Shown here in pieces: positions 23,063-29,632 of a stretch of 36,612 bases of DNA (positions are counted from its first letter, which is position 1; every line of letters starts with the position of its first letter). Origin of the DNA: a virus. The stretch is from the IMG/VR virus record IMGVR_UViG_3300021424_000117, positions 1 through 36,612 of that record. The stretch is one strand, 5' to 3'. The position numbers were made by a program, and so were the translations under genes. The notes under the pieces were generated by a model that searched no databases, was not told the DNA's origin, and worked only from the letters and a program-made list of their open reading frames with translations.

Positions 23063-24001
23063 ATGCTAGAAGAAGTATTATGGGTTGAAAAATACCGTCC
23101 TCGAACTATATCTGATTGTGTCCTACCTAAGGACATCAAGAAGACATTCCAAGCATTTATTGATAGTGGCACTATCCCAAACTTGCTACTAACTGGTACC
23201 CAGGGTACTGGTAAGACGACTGCTGCCAGAGCAATGTGTGAGCAGCTCAAGTGTGACTATATCATCATTAACGGTTCCATGAATGGTGGTATCGATACAT
23301 TAAGAAATGAGATCCAACAGTTCGCTAGTACTGTATCGTTTGGGGGTGGAAGAAAGATGGTCATCCTAGATGAGGCTGATTATCTCAACGCTCAATCCAC
23401 CCAGCCAGCTTTGAGAAACTTCATGGAAGAGTTCTCAAAGAACTGTGGATTCATTCTAACTTGTAACTTCAAGTCCAGAATCATTGAACCATTACATTCT
23501 AGATGCTCTATTGTTGAGTTTAAGATCCCTCCTAAAGAGAAGCCATTGCTTGCCGGTGAGTTCTATAAGAGAACCATCAAGATTCTCGAAACTGAGAATA
23601 TCAAGTTTAATAAGAATGTTGTTGGTGAGCTGATTGCTCGCCACTTCCCTGACTGGCGAAGAGTACTCAATGAGCTTCAGCGGTATAGCGTTGGTGGTGA
23701 GATTGATTCTGGTATACTTGTTAACCTATCTGATGAACACTTCACCAAGCTTGTTACTATCCTAAAGGATAGAAGGTTCAATGATATGAGGAAGTGGGTG
23801 GCTGAGTCTAATGACATTGAACCATCTGTCCTTTTTAGAAAGATCTATGATTCGCTATCTACAATTCTTAAAGGGACATCTATCCCACAGGCTATCCTCA
23901 TTCTAGCTGACTATCAATACAAGGCTGCATTTGTTGCAGACCAGGAAATCAACCTTGTAGCCTGCCTTAGTCAGTTGATGGCAGAGTGCGAATACGTATG
24001 A
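23063..24001 (+). CDS. 44: Clamp loader large subunit gp44
   Basis: A 312-residue AAA+ ATPase of the RFC/DnaX family: WVEKYRPRTISDCVLP N-terminus, Walker A GTQGTGKTT (45-53), DEAD-type Walker B (103-106), and the SRC arginine-finger motif (146-148). With gp62 it opens and loads gp45 on primer-template junctions. Length matches T4 gp44 (319). Its stop overlaps the gp62 ATG. Confidence 0.96.
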   Translation: MLEEVLWVEKYRPRTISDCVLPKDIKKTFQAFIDSGTIPNLLLTGTQGTGKTTAARAMCEQLKCDYIIINGSMNGGIDTLRNEIQQFASTVSFGGGRKMVILDEADYLNAQSTQPALRNFMEEFSKNCGFILTCNFKSRIIEPLHSRCSIVEFKIPPKEKPLLAGEFYKRTIKILETENIKFNKNVVGELIARHFPDWRRVLNELQRYSVGGEIDSGILVNLSDEHFTKLVTILKDRRFNDMRKWVAESNDIEPSVLFRKIYDSLSTILKGTSIPQAILILADYQYKAAFVADQEINLVACLSQLMAECEYV

Positions 24002-24390
24002 ATCCGTTCGACTTTGTAAACGCCATCAATTATACCAAGATTGATGTGGTATCTACCTCGGAAAACCCGGAAAAAGCCGAGAAACTATACAATCCATATT
24101 TGGTAAACCGTAGTTTGTCGTATTTTGCGGATACTGTGCTCTATTGCAATGAAATGAACCGATTCCACGAATTAGACAAAAAGCTTCAGTTTGATTTTCT
24201 TCTAAATAGTATAAGGAAGAACAAAAGGTTCTCCAAATGGCATAAAGCTGAAGTGGATGAAGATATACAATTGATTTGTGATTACTACAAATGCAGCATT
24301 AGAAAAGCAAAAGATATTGTACAAATACTTTCTACTGACCAGCTTAGACAATTAAAAGAAAAAATGAGCGTAGGTGGAGCGAATAGATGA
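23998..24390 (+). CDS. 62: Clamp loader small subunit gp62
   Basis: A 130-residue protein located between gp44 and RegA, as in T4. Weak motif: NSIRKNKRFSKWHKAEVDEDIQLICDYYKCSIRKAKDIVQIL resembles T4 PRGKRYGKWAKL...IKLLAKRYQVNTNDAINYKSIL. It is shorter than T4 gp62 (187), as usual in distant T4-like phages. ATG at 23998 in an ATGA overlap with gp44 is chosen over a site at 23986. Its end overlaps the regA start by four bases. Confidence 0.85.
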   Translation: MNPFDFVNAINYTKIDVVSTSENPEKAEKLYNPYLVNRSLSYFADTVLYCNEMNRFHELDKKLQFDFLLNSIRKNKRFSKWHKAEVDEDIQLICDYYKCSIRKAKDIVQILSTDQLRQLKEKMSVGGANR

Positions 24391-24818
24391 TCACAGTAGA
24401 CAACTTTATTGAAGTCACTCTAAAGCAGAATGATGACTTCCTAAAGGTTAAAGAAACCTTAACAAGAATTGGTATTGCATCAGAGAAGAATAAGACTCTC
24501 TACCAATCTTGCCATATTCTCCATAAGAAGGGTAAGTACTATATAGTACACTTCAAGGAGCTGTTTGCTCTTGATGGCCGCCCTTCATCTCTAACAGATG
24601 ACGACGTTGCAAGAAGAAACACAATTGTTAACCTACTTTCCGACTGGGGTTTAGTTGGCTTGGTAGATGTAGAAAAGACAAAAGAGCCAGTTGCTCCAAT
24701 GAGATTAATTAAGGTCATTCCATTCAAGCAGAAGAGTGAATGGCAATTAGTAACCAAATACAATATCGGAAGAACAAAGAAAGGTGACGAAAGTGGTCAA
24801 AGCGATCAAAGCGAATAA
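24387..24818 (+). CDS. regA: RegA translational repressor
   Basis: A 143-residue protein in the RegA position with its signatures: MITVDNFIEVTLKQNDDFLKVKETLTRIGIASEKNKTLYQSCHILHKKGKYYIVHFKELFALDGR and MRLIKVIPFKQKSEWQLVTKYNIG. RegA binds ribosome sites of several phage early mRNAs, including clamp and loader, to switch off their translation. T4 RegA is 122 residues; the additional C-terminus here is a polar tail (KKGDESGQSDQSE). Confidence 0.94.
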   Translation: MITVDNFIEVTLKQNDDFLKVKETLTRIGIASEKNKTLYQSCHILHKKGKYYIVHFKELFALDGRPSSLTDDDVARRNTIVNLLSDWGLVGLVDVEKTKEPVAPMRLIKVIPFKQKSEWQLVTKYNIGRTKKGDESGQSDQSE

Positions 24819-25071
24819 AAGAAAGAAAGCTAAGGCAATTGTAAAGAAGAAAAGAGCAAAGAAGGTTCAAGCTGAGCTTGTAGAGGCTACTGCTCCTTTG
24901 GCTGCTGCTTCTGCTGACCCTGATGCTTGGGATTTTGGTGGTGCACCAATTCATTTTGATAAACCATGGGTCCCCGATAGTGTTGACATTGATGGAAAGA
25001 AGAGTGATAATGATACTCCAATAACTTTTTGGCAAGCCGTCAAAGAGATGTTTGGATTTAAATTTAAATAG
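24793..25071 (+). CDS. Small protein with basic N-terminus, unknown
   Basis: A protein of about 92 residues with a strongly basic start (KANKRKKAKAIVKKKRAKK), an A-rich linker, and an acidic/aromatic C-terminus (DAWDFGGAPIHFDKPWVPDSVDIDGK, TPITFWQAVKEMFGF). No family recognised. Start is GTG: 24793 has AAAGG eight bases upstream, while an in-frame GTG at 24784 has a weaker site. It overlaps the end of regA, so is probably coupled to it. Confidence 0.6.
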   Translation: MVKAIKANKRKKAKAIVKKKRAKKVQAELVEATAPLAAASADPDAWDFGGAPIHFDKPWVPDSVDIDGKKSDNDTPITFWQAVKEMFGFKFK

Positions 25072-25080
25072 GAGAATACA

Positions 25081-25299
25081 ATGGGTACGTTACTAGTAAT
25101 CGTTCTACTAGCTGTTGCTGGGTATGTTGTTTGGAAGCTTTTGAAGACTCCAGACCTTAACCAAGATGGTAAGGTAGATGCTCAAGATGTTGTCACTGCT
25201 GCTAAGGAAGTCGCTACCGAAGTGAAGGCCGAAGCTGATAAGGTAGTTGAGAAGGTCAAAAAGGTTCGTAAGCCAAGAGCACCGAAAGCAGGCAACTAA
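25081..25299 (+). CDS. Small membrane protein with EF-hand-like calcium loop
   Basis: A 72-residue protein: one N-terminal transmembrane helix (about residues 3-20, LLVIVLLAVAGYVVWKLL), then D25-L-N-Q-D-G-K-V-D-A-Q-D36, which has the DxNxDGxVxxxD spacing of a single EF-hand/dockerin loop, then a charged helix and a basic tail (KKVRKPRAPKAG). Likely anchored in the inner membrane with the loop and tail on one side. AGGAG at 25070-25074 supports the start. Function unknown. Followed by a structured 3' region and terminator. Confidence 0.65.
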   Translation: MGTLLVIVLLAVAGYVVWKLLKTPDLNQDGKVDAQDVVTAAKEVATEVKAEADKVVEKVKKVRKPRAPKAGN

Positions 25300-25435
25300 A
25301 CGAATCTCGTTTGGATGCATGCTGTTACCTTGTGAGAACAAGGTATATTTGTAATATGGCATCATTCTTATTACGGCAAAACCACGCGGATGTTGTAACT
25401 CCTTGATTCTACAGGAGTTGTAACTCCGCGTTTTT
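25298..25435 (+). ncRNA. Structured 3' region or candidate small RNA
   Basis: Three successive hairpins: AAACGA/TCGTTT (25298-25312), TACCTTGT-GAGA-ACAAGGTA (25326-25345; perfect 8-bp stem with GNRA-type loop), and the long terminator stem at 25385-25430. Could be a 3' UTR-derived RNA or only a stabilising tail; no promoter of its own was seen. Confidence 0.35.
25385..25435 (+). terminator. Long rho-independent terminator
   Basis: CGCGGA (25385-25390) and GTTGTAACTCCT (25392-25403) pair with AGGAGTTGTAAC (25413-25424) and TCCGCG (25425-25430), with one bulged T and two G-U pairs: an 18-bp stem with a 9-base loop, followed by TTTTT. It closes the clamp/regA transcription unit. Confidence 0.9.
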
Positions 25436-25487
25436 ATTAGGATTTTTAAACTATATGTAACCTGTTGATTTTTAAGGGTACTGTATG

Positions 25488-25516
25488 TTGACCCTAGACG
25501 ACCGGTACCGTATAGT
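25488..25516 (+). promoter_or_regulatory. Sigma70-type promoter for the gene at 25594
   Basis: TTGACC (25488-25493), 17-bp spacer, TATAGT (25511-25516). The predicted 5' leader is about 70 bases and contains a hairpin, TACCGAAC/GTTCGGGTA with one bulged G (25545-25566). Confidence 0.75.
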
Positions 25517-25593
25517 GCCCACATTGGTTAGGTAGTCTAACTGATACCGAACGACGAGTTCGGGTATTGTTATGTTATGTGAGGATTTATATT

Positions 25594-26013
25594 ATGGCTT
25601 CTATTACTATTCCGGGAAATGATGGCCCGTTGTCCATCGAGAATCTGCCGCTCAATAAGGTTGAGCGTGCTACTGTCGCCGCTGAGACGCTTGTCGCTGG
25701 TGGTCTTTCGAATACTGCTGTCCTTGGCAAGATGTCGAAGTACCAGACCGAGGCTCAGGTCGACATTCCTGCGTCTGTGACCAAGACGGTCAAGACTCCG
25801 AAGGCTGCTAAGGTTGTGGCTCAGGCTGCTCCAAAGGCAAAGCGTGCTAAGGGTGCTAATAACGCCAAGCGTGCTCGTGCTCTCGAGATGTTCAAGGACA
25901 TGACCGCTCAGGGTCTCTCGCAAGAGAAGATGCTGAAGGCTGTTCAGGACGAACTCAAGATCACTTATGCGAACACGTACTACTACTACTCGCGAGTGTT
26001 CAAGAAGGCCTAA
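25594..26013 (+). CDS. Lysine/alanine-rich, putative nucleoid-type DNA-binding protein
   Basis: A 139-residue protein of three parts: an N-terminal region (MASITIPGNDGPLSIENLPLN...), an A/K/V/P-rich linker (about 65-95, SVTKTVKTPKAAKVVAQAAPK) like histone H1 tails, and a C-terminal helical domain (ARALEMFKDMTAQGLSQEKMLKAVQDELKITYANTYYYYSRVFKK) that could be helix-turn-helix. DNA binding is inferred. Codons are strongly C/G-ending compared with neighbours, implying high expression or recent transfer. It is a monocistronic unit with its own promoter, leader hairpin, GAGG site and perfect terminator. Confidence 0.65.
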   Translation: MASITIPGNDGPLSIENLPLNKVERATVAAETLVAGGLSNTAVLGKMSKYQTEAQVDIPASVTKTVKTPKAAKVVAQAAPKAKRAKGANNAKRARALEMFKDMTAQGLSQEKMLKAVQDELKITYANTYYYYSRVFKKA

Positions 26014-26021
26014 GGCAAACC

Positions 26022-26053
26022 GGAGGCCGGCTTCGGCCGGCCTCCCTCTTTTT
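26022..26053 (+). terminator. Rho-independent terminator after the K/A-rich protein
   Basis: Perfect 10-bp stem GGAGGCCGGC / GCCGGCCTCC with a TTCG tetraloop, then CTCTTTTT. One of the strongest terminators in the window. Confidence 0.96.
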
Positions 26054-26062
26054 GAGGTGGTT

Positions 26063-26278
26063 ATGTTTCAGAAGTTTGATCCAGTGCAGACTAAGAAGTT
26101 CTTGGAAGAGGCTAATAACATTGTCGCTACCGTTAGTTCGGTAATGGCGAATGAGGGTAACGACCTCACGTCCAAGGACCTCTACGATCTTGTTGAACGA
26201 ATTGAGCGGGCAAGGAATCTTCTCTTGACCGTTGGTGACCGAAAGTACTTTATTGAACGCAGCCAGGAGGTTGCATAA
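26063..26278 (+). CDS. Small helical protein, unknown
   Basis: A 71-residue protein (MFQKFDPVQTKKFLEEANNIVATV and onward) made of helices with a DLYDLVERIERARNLLL segment. No family recognised. The ATG at 26063 has GAGG just upstream (26054-26057); the longer open frame beginning at 25967 would lie inside the previous gene and its terminator. Ends in a TAATG overlap with the next gene. Confidence 0.65.
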   Translation: MFQKFDPVQTKKFLEEANNIVATVSSVMANEGNDLTSKDLYDLVERIERARNLLLTVGDRKYFIERSQEVA

Positions 26279-26526
26279 TGAGTAAGTTGAAGAACGACCT
26301 GATTGGCGAAGACTTTAAAAAGCTTCTTGGTGAGATGGTCGCAAGCCCTAATGTTTCGTTGGAAGAGGTTAAGACCTTTTGCATTGAGCTGATCAATAAG
26401 GGCGTGAGTAGCAGAGCGAAGAAGGATACATTCATTCGTGAAGTTCAATCTGCCAAACGAAAGGACATGGCCGCTTGGCCTGTGTATAGTTACATCCTGG
26501 CTGGTGAAGGCAAGAAGGTAGGTTAA
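26278..26526 (+). CDS. Small helical protein, unknown
   Basis: An 82-residue protein, mainly helical (LIGEDFKKLLGEMVASPNVSLEEVKTFCIELINKG), with basic patches. Coupled to the gene before (one-base overlap) and followed two bases later by the next. No family recognised. Confidence 0.65.
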   Translation: MSKLKNDLIGEDFKKLLGEMVASPNVSLEEVKTFCIELINKGVSSRAKKDTFIREVQSAKRKDMAAWPVYSYILAGEGKKVG

Positions 26527-26528
26527 TT

Positions 26529-26846
26529 ATGGTCCACTATGAGTACGAGGCAAAGCATATGTCGTTCTACGAGATCAAAGAAGCAAATGGTTTTGTGAGT
26601 ATATGGTCAATGTATGATGGCGTCAATGATGTCGAAGAGCCATCTCCATATAAGGCAAGAACGATGTCTTATAAAAATAACTGGGGTGAGCCTGTTGATG
26701 TAACATTGCCAGAGGGTAATATTACTTGGCTCGATCTTTGGAAGGCTGCCGAGAAGTGTATAAAGCGTTCAGGAGACGACCACCACATTTTTATTGAAGG
26801 CTTCAGGCAGAATGGTGGTATTTTGGAGTTGATTACAGGTAGCTAG
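26529..26846 (+). CDS. Small protein, unknown
   Basis: A 105-residue protein with MSFYEIKEANGFVSIWSMYDGVNDVEEPSPY and ITWLDLWKAAEKCIKRSGDDHHIFIEGFRQNGGILELITGS, an alpha/beta domain typical of small phage early proteins. Third gene of a three-gene unit. No function can be assigned. Confidence 0.65.
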   Translation: MVHYEYEAKHMSFYEIKEANGFVSIWSMYDGVNDVEEPSPYKARTMSYKNNWGEPVDVTLPEGNITWLDLWKAAEKCIKRSGDDHHIFIEGFRQNGGILELITGS

Positions 26847-26877
26847 TTGACTTTCTAACTTAAATCTGTTATAAATA
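26847..26877 (+). promoter_or_regulatory. Promoter before hsp20, sigma70 and late elements superposed
   Basis: TTGACT (26847-26852), 17-bp spacer, TATAAA (26870-26875); the same -10 reads TATAAATA (26870-26877), an exact T4 late element. A terminator-type hairpin begins only four bases downstream. Confidence 0.6.
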
Positions 26878-26880
26878 TAG

Positions 26881-26912
26881 ACGCAGGTGCCATAACGGGC
26901 CTGCGTTTTTTA
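26881..26912 (+). terminator. Terminator-type hairpin at the start of the hsp20 leader
   Basis: ACGCAGG (26881-26887) pairs with CCTGCGT (26900-26906), followed by a T-rich run. It ends transcription from upstream genes and could also act on RNA started at the promoter next to it. Confidence 0.8.
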
Positions 26913-26940
26913 TTTAACTCGCTTATTAAGGAGATAAACT

Positions 26941-27426
26941 ATGACTAGACAAACATTAAGTCTATTCGATCATATCGATCGTCAGTGGCATAACCACACA
27001 GTCGGCTTTGACAGAGCATTTGAAATTTTACAGCATGCTGCTAATGTAGCAAAGACGAATGATAACTTCCCACCATACTCATTAGTCAAGAAAGATGACT
27101 TCAACTATGAACTGGAAATGGCAGTAGCCGGATTCAGCGATAGTGATTTGGAGATTGTATCTTCAAAGAACCGTCTATCTGTGGTTGGTATGAAGCCGGA
27201 AAAAGATAATAAGGAATATATTGTGAAAGGAATTGCAGGACGCAGTTTCGCTCGTGAGTTTGTTCTTGCTGATACTATTGTTGTTCGGAATGTTAATCTT
27301 GTTGATGGTATTTTGACAATTGCTTTAGAGAATGTAGTACCTGAGGAGCAAAAGCCAAGGAAGATTACAATTGGAAAGAAGCCAATTGAGTCCAAGGCAG
27401 AACTACTTGTTGAAGAAGACAAGTAA
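26941..27426 (+). CDS. hsp20: Small heat-shock protein Hsp20
   Basis: A 161-residue protein with an alpha-crystallin domain (about 50-140): NYELEMAVAGFSDSDLEIVSSKNRLSVVGMK, SFAREFVLADTIVVRNVNLVDGILTIALENVVPEE, then the C-terminal KITI motif that docks neighbouring subunits. It prevents aggregation of unfolded proteins. Hsp20 between the clamp-loader and polymerase genes is a known mark of marine T4-like phages. AAGGAG precedes the ATG; a strong terminator follows, so it is a single-gene unit. Confidence 0.95.
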   Translation: MTRQTLSLFDHIDRQWHNHTVGFDRAFEILQHAANVAKTNDNFPPYSLVKKDDFNYELEMAVAGFSDSDLEIVSSKNRLSVVGMKPEKDNKEYIVKGIAGRSFAREFVLADTIVVRNVNLVDGILTIALENVVPEEQKPRKITIGKKPIESKAELLVEEDK

Positions 27427-27432
27427 CTAACA

Positions 27433-27465
27433 GAAAGGGGGCTGTTCTGGCCCCCTTTCTTTTTT
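27433..27465 (+). terminator. Rho-independent terminator after hsp20
   Basis: Perfect 10-bp stem GAAAGGGGGC / GCCCCCTTTC, 7-base loop, six T. Nearly the same stem recurs at 29569 after the porin gene. Confidence 0.96.
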
Positions 27466-27477
27466 AAATATTAAGAT

Positions 27478-27506
27478 TTGATTAAAGTTTGGCGTCTCCG
27501 TATTAA
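27478..27506 (+). promoter_or_regulatory. Sigma70-type promoter for pstS-porin unit
   Basis: TTGATT (27478-27483), 17-bp spacer, TATTAA (27501-27506). No convincing Pho box (CTGTCAT-type repeats) was found next to it. Confidence 0.55.
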
Positions 27507-27539
27507 ATATTAATGGCAATTCTGCCACTATCGGAGACG
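27493..27539 (+). promoter_or_regulatory. Nested inverted repeats in the pstS leader
   Basis: CGTCTCCG (27493-27500) and CGGAGACG (27532-27539) form an 8-bp outer stem. Inside it TGGCA-ATTC-TGCCA (27514-27527) forms a second hairpin. The outer repeat straddles the -10, so it may be a protein-binding operator, or the inner one an RNA leader structure. Confidence 0.45.
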
Positions 27540-27546
27540 TACTAAA

Positions 27547-28545
27547 ATGAAATCCAAGTTAGCTGTATTATTTGCTTTAGCCCTCATCACAATGTCTCAC
27601 CTTGCTAATGCCCAAGGTAGAGACCAGATTGCTGTCGTTGGCTCATCAACAGTTTACCCCTTCACAACTATTGTAGCTGAACAGCTAGGTAGAAGCGGAA
27701 AGTTCAAGACACCTAAGGTTGAATCAACTGGCACTGGCGGTGGTATTAAAATGTTTTGTAATGGTGTTGGTCCTCAGCACCCAGACGCTGTTAATGCATC
27801 GCGCGCAATGAAGAAGAGTGAGTTTGATATATGTGTAAAGAATGGTGTGAGTGAAATTGTAGAAATTAAAATTGGTTATGATGGTCTAACGATTGCTAAT
27901 TCTAAACAAGCCAAGCAAGCATCCCTAACAAAACAACAAGTTTGGCTTGCCCTTGCTAAGCAAGTGCCTGATAGTTCTGGTAACCTTATAGCCAACCCAT
28001 ATAAGATGTGGAATCAAATTGATTCATCGTTGCCAGCAACTAAGATTGAAGTTCTTGGTCCACCACCAACTTCAGGTACGAGAGATTCATTCCATGAATT
28101 GTTTATGGAGCCAGGCTGCCCATTTGAAGAAAAGAAGAAGTGTCATGCAATTAGAGAAGATGGTGCTTATGTCGAAGCTGGTGAGAATGATAATTTGATT
28201 GTACAAAAACTAAATGCAAATAAGAATGCATTCGGTATATTTGGTTATTCATTCCTCGAAGAGAACACAGATAAGGTTAGAGCTGTGGCTATCAATGGCG
28301 TTCTACCAACGTTTGAAACCATCGCTTCAGATAAATATACAGCTGCTCGACCATTGTTCGTTTATGTTAAGAAAGCACATATTAATGTGATTCCTGGCCT
28401 AAGAGAGTTTATGGAAGAGTATGTGAGCAATAAAGCCATCGGTGAGGAAGGCTATCTTGCTGATCGTGGATTAGTTGCTCTTGAGAAGTCTGAGCTTGCT
28501 AAGTCAAGAACAGACGTTAAATTATTAAAAAACTATAAGCCGTAA
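27547..28545 (+). CDS. pstS: Periplasmic phosphate-binding protein PstS
   Basis: A 332-residue protein with a Sec signal peptide (about 1-22, cut after ANA) and PstS fold signatures: VVGSSTVYPFTTIVAEQL, VESTGTGGGIKMFC, AVNASRAMKKSEFDIC, EIKIGYDGLTIANS, GPPPTSGTRDSFHELFM and a late NAFGIFGYSFLEEN segment. It would bind phosphate in the host periplasm and feed the host PstCAB transporter during infection. Phage pstS is a known auxiliary metabolic gene in cyanophages. It is followed after 26 bases by a porin gene, forming a phosphate-related pair. A host origin is likely. Confidence 0.95.
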   Translation: MKSKLAVLFALALITMSHLANAQGRDQIAVVGSSTVYPFTTIVAEQLGRSGKFKTPKVESTGTGGGIKMFCNGVGPQHPDAVNASRAMKKSEFDICVKNGVSEIVEIKIGYDGLTIANSKQAKQASLTKQQVWLALAKQVPDSSGNLIANPYKMWNQIDSSLPATKIEVLGPPPTSGTRDSFHELFMEPGCPFEEKKKCHAIREDGAYVEAGENDNLIVQKLNANKNAFGIFGYSFLEENTDKVRAVAINGVLPTFETIASDKYTAARPLFVYVKKAHINVIPGLREFMEEYVSNKAIGEEGYLADRGLVALEKSELAKSRTDVKLLKNYKP

Positions 28546-28571
28546 TTTCGCGGCGCCACAAGGAGAATGAA

Positions 28572-29543
28572 ATGCGTAAAGCAATTCTAGCATCTGTTAT
28601 TTTAGGTACAATGTTCTCAGTAGCGCAAGCTGCTGATGTTGAGCTCGGCGGTGACTTCGCTTATCGTAATGATAGTCTTGAAGTAGGTCCTGCTGACTCA
28701 ACGCGTGATCGTTTCCGTGCTATTCTAAAAGCCGAAGCCAAGGTCGATGAGAAGGCAAAGGTTGTGTTTGGTCTTCGCACCGGCACAGTCAAGTCATCTT
28801 GGAACGACATGGGTGGTGGAAACTCATTGAAAGATATTGACCTCAATTTAGCATATGTTGAATATGCAGCTGCACCATTTGCAAAGGTAACACTTGGCAA
28901 ACAAAACCGTCCATGGGCATCCAATGCATTGTTCTTTGACAATGACATTACCCCAGAAGGTCTAGCAGTTGCTCTTAAACATGATAGTGGTCTTTCAGCA
29001 AATGTCTTTAAGCTAAAACTAGCTGAAGGCGGTGTTGCTAAGGACAGTGATCTAGCTGGTCTACAACTTTCTTATAAGAAGAATGTTCTTGGTTTTGATG
29101 TTGGTGCATCAGCAGCAATGTTAAATCAAGAGGTAGTTCTTCCTACAAGAACAGAAAAGTTCGACCAACTATTACTAGGTGTATCTACAAAGAAGGAAGT
29201 AGCTGGTATTCCAGTTACATTATTTGTTGAACAGCTAACTAATGACGAAGCTAAAACCCTAGACAAAGCAACTGCTTATGGTGTTACTTTTGGAAATGCT
29301 AAGAAGGCAGGTGATTGGGAAGTTAGCGTATTGAAGCAAAAGGCCGAGGCCAACGCTCTATCAGCCGTTTGGACTGATAGCGACTTCGGTGGTGAAGCTT
29401 TAATTCATGACGGTACAGCCATTCGTGCAGCTTATGCACTTACAGATGGTTGGAAGGTTCGCGGTAGCCTCTACGATGTAGAAGTTGGCGCTCGCCCAGT
29501 TGACTACAAGAGACTAATGGTCGATCTTGTATTTGCATTCTAA
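28572..29543 (+). CDS. Outer-membrane porin
   Basis: A 323-residue protein with a signal peptide (MRKAILASVILGTMFSVAQA, mature at ADVEL) and a beta-barrel pattern of amphipathic strands: RFRAILKAEAKVDEKAKVVFGLRTG, LAYVEYAAAPFAKVTLGKQN, and the C-terminal LMVDLVFAF ending in Phe, the signal for outer-membrane insertion. It resembles Gram-negative general or anion porins. Paired with pstS it may raise phosphate entry to the periplasm. Phage-borne porins can also alter adsorption of rival phages. A strong AAGGAG site and a terminator frame it. Confidence 0.88.
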   Translation: MRKAILASVILGTMFSVAQAADVELGGDFAYRNDSLEVGPADSTRDRFRAILKAEAKVDEKAKVVFGLRTGTVKSSWNDMGGGNSLKDIDLNLAYVEYAAAPFAKVTLGKQNRPWASNALFFDNDITPEGLAVALKHDSGLSANVFKLKLAEGGVAKDSDLAGLQLSYKKNVLGFDVGASAAMLNQEVVLPTRTEKFDQLLLGVSTKKEVAGIPVTLFVEQLTNDEAKTLDKATAYGVTFGNAKKAGDWEVSVLKQKAEANALSAVWTDSDFGGEALIHDGTAIRAAYALTDGWKVRGSLYDVEVGARPVDYKRLMVDLVFAF

Positions 29544-29568
29544 TTGAACAATTAGATTGTGTTGATCT

Positions 29569-29601
29569 GAAAGGGGGAGCGTTGACTCCCCCTTTCTTTT
29601 T
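29569..29601 (+). terminator. Rho-independent terminator after porin
   Basis: Perfect 11-bp stem GAAAGGGGGAG / CTCCCCCTTTC, 6-base loop CGTTGA, then TTTTT. The following promoter's -35 begins in the loop. Confidence 0.96.
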
Positions 29602-29610
29602 GTATATACT
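29582..29610 (+). promoter_or_regulatory. Sigma70-type promoter for the DNA polymerase unit, overlapping the terminator
   Basis: TTGACT (29582-29587), 17-bp spacer, TATACT (29605-29610). The -35 uses the loop and 3' arm of the porin terminator; the spacer includes its T run. Confidence 0.75.
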
Positions 29611-29632
29611 ATCTTTATTTGAGAGTTTCATT

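Noticed and set aside
25300-25593. tRNA gene in the largest non-coding gap
   Set aside because: Hairpins do not form a cloverleaf with T-loop GTTCGA-type sequence and acceptor stem; they fit a terminator and leader.
27490-27546. Pho box upstream of pstS
   Set aside because: No pair of CTGTCAT-like repeats with proper spacing; only inverted repeats are present.
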